DNA of 60,637 nucleotides from positions 1 to 60,637 of the IMG/VR virus record IMGVR_UViG_3300028854_000022; one strand, given 5' to 3'. Within the stretch, counting starts at the first letter, position 1, and every line of letters starts with the position of its first letter. The position numbers were made by a program, and so were the translations under genes. Shown piece by piece: positions 7,047-14,279 of the stretch. This DNA comes from a virus. The notes beneath the pieces are model-generated. The model was not told the origin of the DNA, did no database searches, and saw only the letters and a program-made list of their open reading frames with translations.

Positions 7047-8366
7047 TTATACCTTTCCGGAAGAAGCGGTAACCAACGCTACCGCTTCTTCCCTTGTAGT
7101 AACTACGCCTTCGAGTTGAGCAGTTTCGACCGCTTCTAGCAAAGTCTTGAATACCGGGCCTGCCTTAAATCCCATAGCAAGCAAATCGTTTCCGGTGAGC
7201 AAACGAACGGGATGAAGTTCATCCTTCATGTTGTCGCGAAACCCACGGCAAAAATTGTTTGCGGTGAGATCGCCATTACTACCAAGGCTGTCAACCCGGT
7301 TAAGTTCAAGCAGTTCAGAAAAATTTTCCATACGAACAAACCGCTTCATCTTTGACAACGACATCTTTTCCGTGTTAAAAAACCGCATATGATTTTCAAC
7401 CAAAGACGACACCGTGCCGACAACTTCATTTGAAAACCGAAAATCACGAAGCAGCCGTTCAGCCATACGAGCCCCAACGTGCTCATGCCCGTGAAACTGA
7501 TTATGTCCGGTCTTTTCATTTGTCTTTGCTGTGACCGGCTTCCCTACATCGTGAAGCAAGGTTGCAAGCGCCAACGTAAGAGAGCAGCCGGATTCGAGCA
7601 TAGAAAGCATCTTCATTGTATGCTGCCACACATCGCCTTCCGGATGCCACATTGAATTCTGCGTAACCCCATGCATATTGCACAGTTCCGGCATAAAATG
7701 AACTAGCAAACCGGTGGTGTCCATTGTCTGAAAAGCTACCTGTACATTACCGCCAGTAAGAATCTTTGCCAGTTCACCAGCAACACGATCAGCGGGCAAA
7801 GTCGTAACATCCTTCGAACGCAATGTCATTGCGGACACGGTAAGCGGATCAAGCATGAACCCCAAACGAGCTGCAAATCGAACGGCTCGCAGCAGGCGCA
7901 AAGCATCTTCTTGAAACCGATCGCTAGGATTGCCGACCGTGCGCAAAACCTTATTTTCGAGGTCGGCAAGGCCATTAACAAAGTCAAATACCTTGCCCGA
8001 TTCGTCCATCAGAAGTGCATTGACTGTAAAATCACGGCGCTTAACATCTTCCCTAGGATCCGTTGTAAACTTAACAGAATCCGGGCGGCGATTGTCAGAA
8101 TACGCACCATCCTCGCGGAAGGTTGCAACTTCGAACTGCTCACCATTCACATTAACAACCGAAACGCCAAAATTCTTACCAACCAATTTCGAGGTAGAAA
8201 ACAATTCGGTGACCTGATCAGGAGTTGCACTCGTGGCCAGATCCCAATCATGAACCGGAAGATTCAACAGTGAATCTCGCACGCAACCACCCGCGAAGTA
8301 GGATTCAAATCCCGCATTCTTAAGGGTGACTAGTGCTACCATCGCATTGTGATTCATCTCAACCAT
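7047..8366 (-). CDS. cca: CCA-adding enzyme (tRNA nucleotidyltransferase) with HD domain
   Basis: 439 aa, class II CCA enzyme. Head: FAGGCVRDSLL near residues 24-34, the metal pair in HDWDLATSA near residues 40-45, and RRDFTVNALLMD. Neck/body: DALRLLRAVRFAARL. C-terminal HD phosphohydrolase domain: H-x-LLHDVGKP with a downstream HGHEHVGA, as in bacterial enzymes of this type. It adds or repairs CCA at tRNA 3' ends without a template. Here it may also finish the phage tmRNA, whose CCA is not encoded. The first ATG lies about where transcription from 8373-8401 should begin, so the message could be leaderless; Met4 is an alternative start. Confidence 0.92.
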   Translation of the reverse strand: MVEMNHNAMVALVTLKNAGFESYFAGGCVRDSLLNLPVHDWDLATSATPDQVTELFSTSKLVGKNFGVSVVNVNGEQFEVATFREDGAYSDNRRPDSVKFTTDPREDVKRRDFTVNALLMDESGKVFDFVNGLADLENKVLRTVGNPSDRFQEDALRLLRAVRFAARLGFMLDPLTVSAMTLRSKDVTTLPADRVAGELAKILTGGNVQVAFQTMDTTGLLVHFMPELCNMHGVTQNSMWHPEGDVWQHTMKMLSMLESGCSLTLALATLLHDVGKPVTAKTNEKTGHNQFHGHEHVGARMAERLLRDFRFSNEVVGTVSSLVENHMRFFNTEKMSLSKMKRFVRMENFSELLELNRVDSLGSNGDLTANNFCRGFRDNMKDELHPVRLLTGNDLLAMGFKAGPVFKTLLEAVETAQLEGVVTTREEAVALVTASSGKV

Positions 8367-8372
8367 GCTTAA

Positions 8373-8401
8373 AGTATATCAACTTTCGGTTAGTTTGTCA
8401 A
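8373..8401 (-). promoter_or_regulatory. Sigma70-type promoter
   Basis: Minus strand TTGACA - 17 bases - TATACT, ending 7 bases before the cca ATG. The repeat element at 8414-8545 lies immediately behind it. Confidence 0.75.
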
Positions 8402-8413
8402 GAGAAAATTACT

Positions 8414-8545
8414 GGTTGAAAACAAAGGACTTAAATCACCCCAGTATGCCCTGATTCAATTCCGCCATACCAGACCACAACGGGCCCATATTGGGGCCCT
8501 GGTGGGGGAATTATAATATATCGACCCTTTTAAATCAATGACTTA
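8414..8545. repeat. Three-copy intergenic regulatory element, copy 1
   Basis: Related to 12596-12725 and 27913-28046. Shared blocks in this orientation: TTGAAAACAAAGGACTTA at the left, a CCCCA-x-TATG block, an inverted ATATTGGGGCC block in the middle-right, and CCTTTTAAATCAA at the right end. The ends are imperfect inverted repeats. This copy sits directly upstream of the cca promoter. Confidence 0.7.
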
Positions 8546-8728
8546 ATCGGTATCGTGGTCCTCATCGTTGGCCTTGGCAATAAGATCTCGCATAGAAGTC
8601 TTATAACGAGCGGGTTTTTCATGCTTTGGTGTGATTGCAAACGAAGCCTTAGGTGTACCAATACGATCTCGGGCATTCGATTTCACTTGAGCAACAGCAC
8701 TGAAAACATCCTTTTTACGCTTCGACAT
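8543..8728 (-). CDS. Small basic protein, 61 aa
   Basis: MSKRKKDVFSAVAQVKSNAR... with an acidic end (NDEDHDTD). A strong CGGAGAAAATA site precedes the ATG, and the start overlaps the stop of the membrane protein upstream. No family recognised; the Lys/Arg content suggests nucleic-acid or polymerase binding. Confidence 0.6.
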   Translation of the reverse strand: MSKRKKDVFSAVAQVKSNARDRIGTPKASFAITPKHEKPARYKTSMRDLIAKANDEDHDTD

Positions 8729-8922
8729 TATTTTCTCCGATTTCTTAAGGTTTTATAAAGAACAAATCCAGCAACAATGCCAGCAAAATTAGCTGCTCGT
8801 TGTTCGGGAGTCCAATGAAAACATCCGGCCAATTGGCTAATCAAAAACATCAAAAAACCAAAGGACACAAGCGCAATTCCTCCGAATACAATCCAAACAA
8901 TTGCACCTAAAATTAAATTCAT
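8728..8922 (-). CDS. Small membrane protein, 64 aa
   Basis: One or two hydrophobic segments: residues 4-30 (LILGAIVWIVFGGIALVSFGF onward) and a weaker one near 46-57 (FAGIVAGFVLY), ending in Arg/Lys. AAGGAG precedes the ATG. Function unknown. Confidence 0.65.
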   Translation of the reverse strand: MNLILGAIVWIVFGGIALVSFGFLMFLISQLAGCFHWTPEQRAANFAGIVAGFVLYKTLRNRRK

Positions 8923-8942
8923 TTGATCTCCTTACTTAAATA

Positions 8943-8971
8943 AGTATAACAAATATCAGTCTAAATGTCAA
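8943..8971 (-). promoter_or_regulatory. Sigma70-type promoter
   Basis: Minus strand TTGACA - 17 bases - TATACT followed by TATTTAAGTAAGGAG, a version of the leader seen after several other promoters here. Confidence 0.75.
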
Positions 8972-9000
8972 CCGAATATAAAGTCTTTGCTATAAACTGT

Positions 9001-9612
9001 TTACAGTTCTGAAATCGAAAGTTCATTTAGACATTGAAACTCTGTGCCTTCAATTGTCTTTTCCCAGTCGGCATGGTAATGCCCAAAATTCCAATATTTC
9101 GGCTGATATGCCGAAAACATTGCGGACAGTGCTTGCCCTGTTCGAGTCGGATAAACTTCCGGATTGCCATACAATGAATGCCGAAGTAAAATGTGCGCTG
9201 CTACTTTCGTGGGGCAATCATGTGAGAGCACAATTTCTGGTCGTTCATTGATATAAAGTTCAAATGCATCTTCGAGTTCCTTAATCGAAAGCTCTTCATC
9301 GTACCACCAGGTTAATCCCGATCGGCGAAATCTTTGATCGATACTCCAAGCGCCAGACAAGTAAAATACTTTTCGATCATCGATAATTTTAACACCATAA
9401 TCACCCAGATAATTGGGGTGTGCTCTTGCTACTGCGGGGTTATCATGATTTCCGCGAATAAAATAAAAATTTTCAGGGAAAGTTGGAAGCGTAGATTGCC
9501 CTGGAAAACCGACACCAAAATCCCCCACCTGAATAATTGTCTTGCCGGGATTTTCCGTTACAATCTTTTTGCATTCCTTAAATTTTCCATGTACGTCACC
9601 AATTAGCAGCAT
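9001..9612 (-). CDS. Metallophosphoesterase, 203 aa
   Basis: Calcineurin-like fold: GDVHGKF near residue 5, GDFGVG near 31, RGNHDNP near 55, LSHDCP near 130 and GHYHADW near 178 supply the dinuclear metal ligands. The compact size resembles phage serine/threonine phosphatases and Ap4A-type hydrolases; the substrate cannot be read from sequence. GAGAGGAAAAAGT precedes the ATG. Confidence 0.85.
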   Translation of the reverse strand: MLLIGDVHGKFKECKKIVTENPGKTIIQVGDFGVGFPGQSTLPTFPENFYFIRGNHDNPAVARAHPNYLGDYGVKIIDDRKVFYLSGAWSIDQRFRRSGLTWWYDEELSIKELEDAFELYINERPEIVLSHDCPTKVAAHILLRHSLYGNPEVYPTRTGQALSAMFSAYQPKYWNFGHYHADWEKTIEGTEFQCLNELSISEL

Positions 9613-9660
9613 ACTTTTTCCTCTCGGTATAAATGTTAACGGAAATATTTCCGATAGTTT

Positions 9661-9951
9661 CTACTCGTGAAATACCGGTGATTCGATCTCGGGCGGAGCC
9701 CCGTTTTCATTTGAAACATGCTTCCACGTTAATTTACCGGTTCGAATTTCTTCCAATGCAATCTTTGGTAGCCGGCAAAAAGGTATTTCTTCTCGGCCCG
9801 GATTAAATTCTTTTGAAAGTCCATGCTTAATCGACGCTCCGTTGATAAGCTGATTTGTTCGGGCCATTACCATTGTTGCCAGCAGATATCTACTACCAAC
9901 CTTTTCTAAATGTGATTGGATTGTTTTGATTTTTTCTTTTTCGTTTAACAT
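9661..9951 (-). CDS. RNA polymerase omega-subunit-like protein
   Basis: 96 aa. Residues 18-40 (GSRYLLATMVMARTNQLINGA) match the conserved omega helix that clamps the beta-prime C-terminus. LPKIALEEIRTGKL near residues 61-74 matches the second conserved omega block (normally ALEEIxxGKL). Length is that of bacterial RpoZ. If it assembles into host polymerase, it could replace host omega and alter stability or promoter choice, alongside the phage gp55 and omega's usual link to ppGpp. Function here is inferred from resemblance only. Confidence 0.75.
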   Translation of the reverse strand: MLNEKEKIKTIQSHLEKVGSRYLLATMVMARTNQLINGASIKHGLSKEFNPGREEIPFCRLPKIALEEIRTGKLTWKHVSNENGAPPEIESPVFHE

Positions 9952-9963
9952 TTTTTCCTTTTG

Positions 9964-10743
9964 TTATTCTGAATATACTTCTTCGAATTCAACCTGGTCG
10001 TAATACGGATTAACAACTAATTTCGCCATCGGATACCATTGTCCCTTGTGCAAAAATCTATCGTCGACTACTACATAATTCGTTAACTTTTCAAAAAATT
10101 GCGGAAGATGTTTTACAAAATATTGATGCAATGGAATTGCAACCTGCCGCATTGAAGGATGTGCAGTTTCCGGTGTTCGTTTATAGAAAAAATTCCACCA
10201 GCTACCTAAATTTAGACTTGCAGCATATTCTGTCTTCACGCCTTGAGGAAGCCAATACCGAGCCTTTTCTGGGGTCCACCCACGAGTCCGCCATTTTGCG
10301 TATCGGGAATCATCGGCTCGTGTATCACTAACAAATTCTGCCCAATCATCATTGTTATCTGAGGAATATTCATTAACCCACGGTGGCAAAATATATGATG
10401 CACCTTTATTTAACTCGCCTTCTTTTGCATAATCAACGTACCTTGTACTTTCCTGCAGGTAGGCCGCCATTCTGTGACGCACGCCTTCGTGGGAGACTCC
10501 TCGATCTGTAATGAATGTCGACGAAATCATTCGATGCTCGGCAATTCCGGTATGCCGATTTGTATTGAAAAGTCTACCGGGAAATGTGAGATAGGAATCA
10601 TCGGTCATTCGACCTTCTGATTTATAACACTTTCTGGAAAACATTTCAATTTTCTTTAACATGTGTTGCGCCAATGTCATTCCATTAGGCAACAGCATTT
10701 CGAGGTCGTCTTCGACGATAACAACGGGTTTAATGATTCTCAT
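9964..10743 (-). CDS. thyX: Flavin-dependent thymidylate synthase ThyX
   Basis: 259 aa from the ATG at 10743 (MRIIKPVVIVEDD). It makes dTMP from dUMP using methylenetetrahydrofolate, FAD and NADPH. The ThyX motif is RHRMAAYLQESTRYVDY (RHR-x7-S-x-RY form) near residue 92. A second basic/aromatic region follows (KTEYAASLNLGSWWNFFYKR), and the C-terminal MRQVA helix supports the family. It cooperates with the phage dUTPase and thymidine kinase encoded elsewhere in the window. Confidence 0.9.
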   Translation of the reverse strand: MRIIKPVVIVEDDLEMLLPNGMTLAQHMLKKIEMFSRKCYKSEGRMTDDSYLTFPGRLFNTNRHTGIAEHRMISSTFITDRGVSHEGVRHRMAAYLQESTRYVDYAKEGELNKGASYILPPWVNEYSSDNNDDWAEFVSDTRADDSRYAKWRTRGWTPEKARYWLPQGVKTEYAASLNLGSWWNFFYKRTPETAHPSMRQVAIPLHQYFVKHLPQFFEKLTNYVVVDDRFLHKGQWYPMAKLVVNPYYDQVEFEEVYSE

Positions 10744-10754
10744 ATATAATGTCC

Positions 10755-10979
10755 TTAGTTCACAATTGGTACCCATTTACCAGAAAACCATGTGCCTGGA
10801 TTATACCATACCGATGTAGATACGTATTGCTCAGTACGCACAAGAGATAACGAACGACTTCCGGTATTCAAAAATTTGCTGCAAGCCGGACAACGGTCGT
10901 ACGGATCATACCCACTGCAACAGTTCCGATAAAGATGTGCGCCACAGGCGCCGCATTGCATAACAAATCGTCTATCCAT
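10755..10979 (-). CDS. Small zinc-ribbon protein, 74 aa
   Basis: CGACGAHLYRNCC followed by CPAC gives two Cys pairs (C-x2-C near residues 9-12 and 31-34) typical of a zinc ribbon, with a Trp-rich C-terminus. Probably binds nucleic acid or protein. It lies between ThyX and another CxxC protein in one operon. Confidence 0.6.
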   Translation of the reverse strand: MDRRFVMQCGACGAHLYRNCCSGYDPYDRCPACSKFLNTGSRSLSLVRTEQYVSTSVWYNPGTWFSGKWVPIVN

Positions 10980-10991
10980 TTAAATGGCCTT

Positions 10992-11207
10992 CTATTCCGG
11001 TATTTGAACTAATTGCTTTTCTAGAAAATCCCCACAGGTAAGACAGGTATTCGTGTAGAGCAATACATGCCCATCTGACCGTTCGTTATACAGTGAATCG
11101 CGATATATTCTTACAGATTTAAATTCCGAAACAAGTTTCCATTTATCTTTATCAAACGTATGACGATGCGGCGATGCGGTTTCAATCAATCCCCAAAATA
11201 GCTTCAT
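10992..11207 (-). CDS. Small CxxC protein, 71 aa
   Basis: Not recognised. A single CLTCGD pair near the C-terminus; the N-terminus (MKLFWGLIETASPHRH) is not clearly a membrane segment. AAGGAAAAATC lies before the ATG. Confidence 0.5.
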   Translation of the reverse strand: MKLFWGLIETASPHRHTFDKDKWKLVSEFKSVRIYRDSLYNERSDGHVLLYTNTCLTCGDFLEKQLVQIPE

Positions 11208-11230
11208 ATGATTTTTCCTTGAATTACCAT

Positions 11231-11267
11231 AAAAATAACGGGCTGAATCTGTCAGCCCGTTATTTTA
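11231..11267. terminator. Rho-independent terminator
   Basis: Perfect 15-bp stem (AAAATAACGGGCTGA and its complement) with a 5-base loop and an oligo-T side on both strands. It ends the H1-like gene's transcript and separates it from the 71-aa gene. Confidence 0.85.
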
Positions 11268-11280
11268 ATTGATTTTCGAA

Positions 11281-11925
11281 TTAGGCTACGTCGTTGACGG
11301 TTGCAACCTGGGGAGTGGAGGTTAGTGCAGATTGCGCCTTGGCGCGGATCGAATGACCCTTGCGAGCGGAATTGACAATGGTAGTAACCAGCGAGTCGGC
11401 GGCAACCGGACGCTTCTCAATGGGCTCAGGACCTACCGGCTTGACCGGCGTCGGAAGTACGGGAGCAACCGGCTTCGCAGCAGCCTTTGCGGCCGCCTTC
11501 GTTGCCTTCTCGGCATCCTTCACAATCTTTGCATTAGCACGGGCGAGCTCCTTCGCTGCCTTTGCCGCGGCACGCTCAAATACCTTCGCGGCCTTTGCCG
11601 TTTCCTTGGCGAGCTTCGCAGCAGCCTTCTCTTCATCGGTCTTCGTTGCCTTGGTAGCGCGAGGAGTGCTACGCACAACCAATGAAGTTTCCTTGGAGGC
11701 AAGTGCTTCGAGATTAACGCCCACGGGCTTCGCTTCCTGCAGGAATGCAATGGCATCAGTCTTGGTCATAGGATTGGGCAGCTCGACCAGTACAACATCG
11801 GTGTCGCCATAACGCTCCAGCATCTTAACACGTCCAGCAACGTCCTGCGCGAAACGCGCCTTGTAGGAACCGTTAGAAAGTGAAGTACCGGCAACAGTGA
11901 ACAGCTTTGTGTCTACATTACTCAT
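11281..11925 (-). CDS. Histone-H1-like Ala/Lys-rich protein, 214 aa
   Basis: The N-terminal ~75 residues form a folded beta/alpha region (KLFTVAGTSL, DTDVVLVELPNPMTKTDAIAFLQ). Then about 85 residues of low-complexity Lys/Ala/Glu helix with repeated KAAKxxxKAAAKAAA, a PVxP stretch and a short ordered tail. This resembles histone H1/HU-tail proteins that compact DNA. It has its own sigma70-type promoter and terminator, so expression is independent and probably early. An alternative is a coiled structural linker. Confidence 0.6.
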   Translation of the reverse strand: MSNVDTKLFTVAGTSLSNGSYKARFAQDVAGRVKMLERYGDTDVVLVELPNPMTKTDAIAFLQEAKPVGVNLEALASKETSLVVRSTPRATKATKTDEEKAAAKLAKETAKAAKVFERAAAKAAKELARANAKIVKDAEKATKAAAKAAAKPVAPVLPTPVKPVGPEPIEKRPVAADSLVTTIVNSARKGHSIRAKAQSALTSTPQVATVNDVA

Positions 11926-12035
11926 AATTGAATTTGTCCTTTTCGGTTGGGGCGCTGCTTTGCAGTCACCGGGTTAACTTTTATAACGGAATGATCAGTC
12001 GTCATTTCCGTTACGTTTATCTCATCAACATAATC

Positions 12036-12064
12036 AGTATAGCAAACTTGGATTTACTTGTCAA
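12036..12064 (-). promoter_or_regulatory. Sigma70-type promoter
   Basis: Minus strand TTGACA - 17 bases - TATACT with TTTGC before the -10. It drives the H1-like gene through a leader of roughly 100 bases. Confidence 0.75.
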
Positions 12065-12067
12065 CCG

Positions 12068-12211
12068 TTACCTACCAAAAATTACAGAAAAAAATCCAAT
12101 TACGGCAGATGTAATTACGCAACACATCGCGGTAATGGGAAAGTGTGTTAATAGTGCGCACGCTGAGGTAAGCACCAACACCTGCGAACACCAGAGCAAT
12201 CGATTTCTCAT
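12068..12211 (-). CDS. Tiny membrane protein, 47 aa
   Basis: Found by hand. MRNRLLWCSQVLVLTSACA... is almost entirely hydrophobic with two likely membrane segments (residues 10-22 and 25-45), a positive start and a GR end. AGAGG lies 5 bases before the ATG, and a sigma70-type promoter lies 28 bases upstream. Early expression and size suggest a membrane-acting host-takeover peptide; unproven. Confidence 0.55.
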   Translation of the reverse strand: MRNRLLWCSQVLVLTSACALLTHFPITAMCCVITSAVIGFFSVIFGR

Positions 12212-12238
12212 GAAACCTCTTTCTCATTCACTAAACCA

Positions 12239-12267
12239 ATTATAGCAAAATTCGAATACATTGTCAA
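12239..12267 (-). promoter_or_regulatory. Sigma70-type promoter
   Basis: Minus strand TTGACA - 17 bases - TATAAT with TTTTGC before the -10 and GGTTTAGTGAATGAG after it. It serves the 47-aa membrane protein. Confidence 0.75.
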
Positions 12268-12274
12268 CCAAAAT

Positions 12275-12538
12275 TTATTCGGGAACCACTTCCCCGATAA
12301 GCCTAAACTGCGAGAGCCGGTCTTGCGCAGTGATTTTCCCCATCGAAATAGCTCTAGAACGATCCGCGCCATACTGAATTTTGTTGGGTTCTGCGTCGGA
12401 CATATTGCGCCATGAGAAGCCAGTCACATACCAGTTGCAAACAAAGGACTTATTTCGCCCTTTCCCACGATACATGGGAATCTGAATGATGAACTTTTTC
12501 GGGGCAACTGATTGATCCGGCATAGTTGTTCTCCTCAC
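12275..12538 (-). CDS. Hypothetical protein, 87 aa
   Basis: Not recognised. Probable start at Met1 or Met6 (MPDQSVAPKK); GTGAGGAG precedes the first. Beta-rich with a basic loop (RGKGRNKSF). It follows its own early promoter. Part of its coding DNA (around 12438-12462) matches the left block of the three-copy intergenic element, probably by chance or ancient recombination. Confidence 0.55.
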   Translation of the reverse strand: MRRTTMPDQSVAPKKFIIQIPMYRGKGRNKSFVCNWYVTGFSWRNMSDAEPNKIQYGADRSRAISMGKITAQDRLSQFRLIGEVVPE

Positions 12539-12545
12539 TGAAATA

Positions 12546-12574
12546 ATTATAGCAAATGACGATCACGATGTCAA
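12546..12574 (-). promoter_or_regulatory. Sigma70-type promoter
   Basis: Minus strand TTGACA - 17 bases - TATAAT, followed by TATTTCAGTGAGGAG, the shared promoter-leader with a built-in ribosome site. Confidence 0.8.
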
Positions 12575-12595
12575 CTGCAATTTTTACATCGGTAA

Positions 12596-12725
12596 AGTGT
12601 TGATTTTAAAGGACCGATTTCCTGATTTTACCCCAGCAGGGCCCCAATTAGCCTCTGGAGTAGCATTATATTGTCGAAAAAATTGGTGGCATTTTGGGGC
12701 AATATAAGTCCTTTATTTTCAACAG
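12596..12725. repeat. Three-copy intergenic regulatory element, copy 2
   Basis: Inverted relative to copy 1. It lies exactly between two divergent early promoters (12546-12574 minus, 12758-12786 plus). Right end reads ATATAAGTCCTTTATTTTCAA; left end TTGATTTTAAAGG. Central CCCCAGCAGGGCCCCAATTA and GGGGCAATATAAG blocks match the other copies. Confidence 0.7.
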
Positions 12726-12757
12726 ATCATTTTTTGTGTTTTCCGATCATTTTTCGC

Positions 12758-12786
12758 TTGCATTCGGTACCGAACTTTGCTATACT
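12758..12786 (+). promoter_or_regulatory. Sigma70-type promoter
   Basis: TTGCAT - 17 bases - TATACT then TATTTCAGTGAGGA. The -35 to leader sequence is almost the same as the minus-strand promoter at 27851-27879, so this is a duplicated cassette. Confidence 0.75.
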
Positions 12787-12808
12787 TATTTCAGTGAGGA
12801 AATAAGAT

Positions 12809-13108
12809 ATGAGCGTAGGAAAATACAGTCCGACCGTAAGCCGTTGGTATGCCAAGGATCAAAATTGGTGGGCAAAAAATGGCGGAGGACGCGGTAACGG
12901 TATTAATCCTGAATGCTACGATGACGACGAAGGATTTGATTCGTACGGCTATAGCGAAAACGGCGAGGGGCCGGATCGTGCGGGCAATACCGAAAGCGAA
13001 TATTTGTGCGGCGGCGAATGGGATGAGGATGATTATCGTCATCCGTTGTATGACTCCGTTTCCGACGAATGGTGGATGGGAAAGCAGAAATATAAAAATC
13101 AATTGTAA
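12809..13108 (+). CDS. Acidic Trp/Tyr/Gly-rich protein, 99 aa
   Basis: Not recognised. Very acidic (DDDEGFDSYGYSENGEG, EWDEDDYRHP) with several Trp. Such small acidic early proteins are often DNA mimics or inhibitors of DNA-binding proteins; that is speculation. Start follows GTGAGGAAATAAGAT; promoter at 12758-12786. Confidence 0.6.
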   Translation: MSVGKYSPTVSRWYAKDQNWWAKNGGGRGNGINPECYDDDEGFDSYGYSENGEGPDRAGNTESEYLCGGEWDEDDYRHPLYDSVSDEWWMGKQKYKNQL

Positions 13109-13115
13109 TTTTCGG

Positions 13116-13144
13116 TTGACAAGTGATCTGATTTTTGATACACT
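13116..13144 (+). promoter_or_regulatory. Sigma70-type promoter
   Basis: TTGACA - 17 bases - TACACT then TATTTCAGTGAGGG, 19 bases before the ATG at 13164. Confidence 0.8.
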
Positions 13145-13163
13145 TATTTCAGTGAGGGAATGG

Positions 13164-13487
13164 ATGAAAGCTAACGAAAAGGTTGCTGCTCAGGTGGTTG
13201 GTTTTGTTGCCAAGATTCAAGACGAAACGAACAAATATTATGCCGAAAACTTCAAGAATCTCACGCCGTCCATTATCGAAATTTCTAATGGCGGGAAGTT
13301 TTTTAAGGTCATTAAAAGTGACCAAGGCAGCAGAAGCGTTTATTGCTTCATTGACAAGCAAGCCGGCGACATCTACAGGGCCGCTAGCTGGGCCGCTGCG
13401 GCAAAGCATGTGCGCGGAAATATTTTTGATGCCAATTTCGGCTGGGGAACCGCAGTTAATTTGTACGGTGCGAATTACCTTTGCTAA
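13164..13487 (+). CDS. Conserved small phage protein, 107 aa
   Basis: Begins MKANEKVAAQVVGFV. The C-terminal half, KQAGDIYRAASWAAAAKHVRGNIFD followed by GWGTAVNLYGANYL, matches a small protein I have seen repeatedly in unrelated phages, with pattern GDxYxAAxWxxPAKxxRGN. No function is known to me. The ATG at 13164 is chosen for the GAGGGAATGG site and the promoter just upstream. Confidence 0.7.
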   Translation: MKANEKVAAQVVGFVAKIQDETNKYYAENFKNLTPSIIEISNGGKFFKVIKSDQGSRSVYCFIDKQAGDIYRAASWAAAAKHVRGNIFDANFGWGTAVNLYGANYLC

Positions 13488-13502
13488 CTCAGAAAGGAAC
13501 AT

Positions 13503-13724
13503 ATGACAGATCCGATTATTGCAGAAGGACCACATTCAATCACCACATTTATTACCTCGAACGTTAGGCACCTGGAAATTGTTCGATCGGGAGATTGTGA
13601 AAATGTTATTGTATTCACGGACAATAAGTGGCTGAAAATCACTGCGTTCGTTAATAGTGCAAACGAACCGCAAATTCGAATCGCAGAAATCCAGTTTGAT
13701 TCGACGCCGAAAAAGAAGGGGTAA
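13503..13724 (+). CDS. Hypothetical protein, 73 aa
   Basis: Not recognised. AGAAAGGAACAT precedes the ATG. Beta-rich (HLEIVRSGDCENVIVFTDNKWLKI), ends in Lys. It is followed one base later by the secreted 143-aa protein, so the three genes after 13144 form one early operon. Confidence 0.55.
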   Translation: MTDPIIAEGPHSITTFITSNVRHLEIVRSGDCENVIVFTDNKWLKITAFVNSANEPQIRIAEIQFDSTPKKKG

Positions 13725-13725
13725 T

Positions 13726-14157
13726 ATGAGAGCACACATTGGTATTCTGGCACTTTCGCTAGCGGCTATGTCACTTGCAGCGCAAGAACTGCCATCGGTC
13801 CCCACACCAAATCTTGATCGATCTGAAAAGATTTTACTTGGGGCTGACATTACTGCTCGAGGGCTAGATACATTTTCTACTCGATACATGCTAACGGGAA
13901 ACGATCACGACCGTGAAGATTTTTTGCCCAGCAAGATTACAAATCATACTGCGGCACTGATAGGATTTGAAGGCGGAATGGTCGGCGTTGATTATTTTGC
14001 CGCACGATATCTAAATCGGCATGGGCATCGTAGGCTCGCTAGAGTGTGGTTAGCTACGGATGCCTCAATTGTTACACCGTTTGCTACTCATAATTTATTT
14101 TTGCAACGTAATCGTCCGAAGCAGCCGATTATCCCACATTTATTTCCTATTGGATAA
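13726..14157 (+). CDS. Secreted/membrane protein with signal peptide, 143 aa
   Basis: Residues 1-20 (MRAHIGILALSLAAMSLAAQ) form a clear signal peptide with cleavage expected after Ala-Gln or before it. The mature part has the pattern LDTFSTRYML, EDFLPSKI, HGHRRLARVW and HNLF. This recalls a family of secreted proteins I associate with Acidobacteria (ST-x3-L, E-x-LP, HRKLA), which suggests acquisition from the host; this is from memory only. The Arg before LAR and the His residues are retained. Possibly a superinfection-exclusion or envelope protein. Confidence 0.65.
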   Translation: MRAHIGILALSLAAMSLAAQELPSVPTPNLDRSEKILLGADITARGLDTFSTRYMLTGNDHDREDFLPSKITNHTAALIGFEGGMVGVDYFAARYLNRHGHRRLARVWLATDASIVTPFATHNLFLQRNRPKQPIIPHLFPIG

Positions 14158-14241
14158 AAAAGTTTTAATTTTGGAATGAGGAAAATATGACCTGACGATT
14201 TGAAAATTAAAATAGAAAATTGATAATATTGAACAACCAGT

Positions 14242-14279
14242 TAACGAAAAGCCCACCTAGATAGGTGGGCTTTTCGTTA
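14242..14279. terminator. Bidirectional terminator
   Basis: TAACGAAAAGCCCACC-TAGATA-GGTGGGC with complementary TTTTCGTTA arm; T-runs on both sides. It separates the converging early operon and the 500-aa gene. Confidence 0.85.

Noticed and set aside
11332-11812. Long plus-strand ORFs opposite the H1-like gene
   Set aside because: Mirror frames of a low-complexity Ala/Lys sequence; no start signals, and the minus strand has promoter and terminator.
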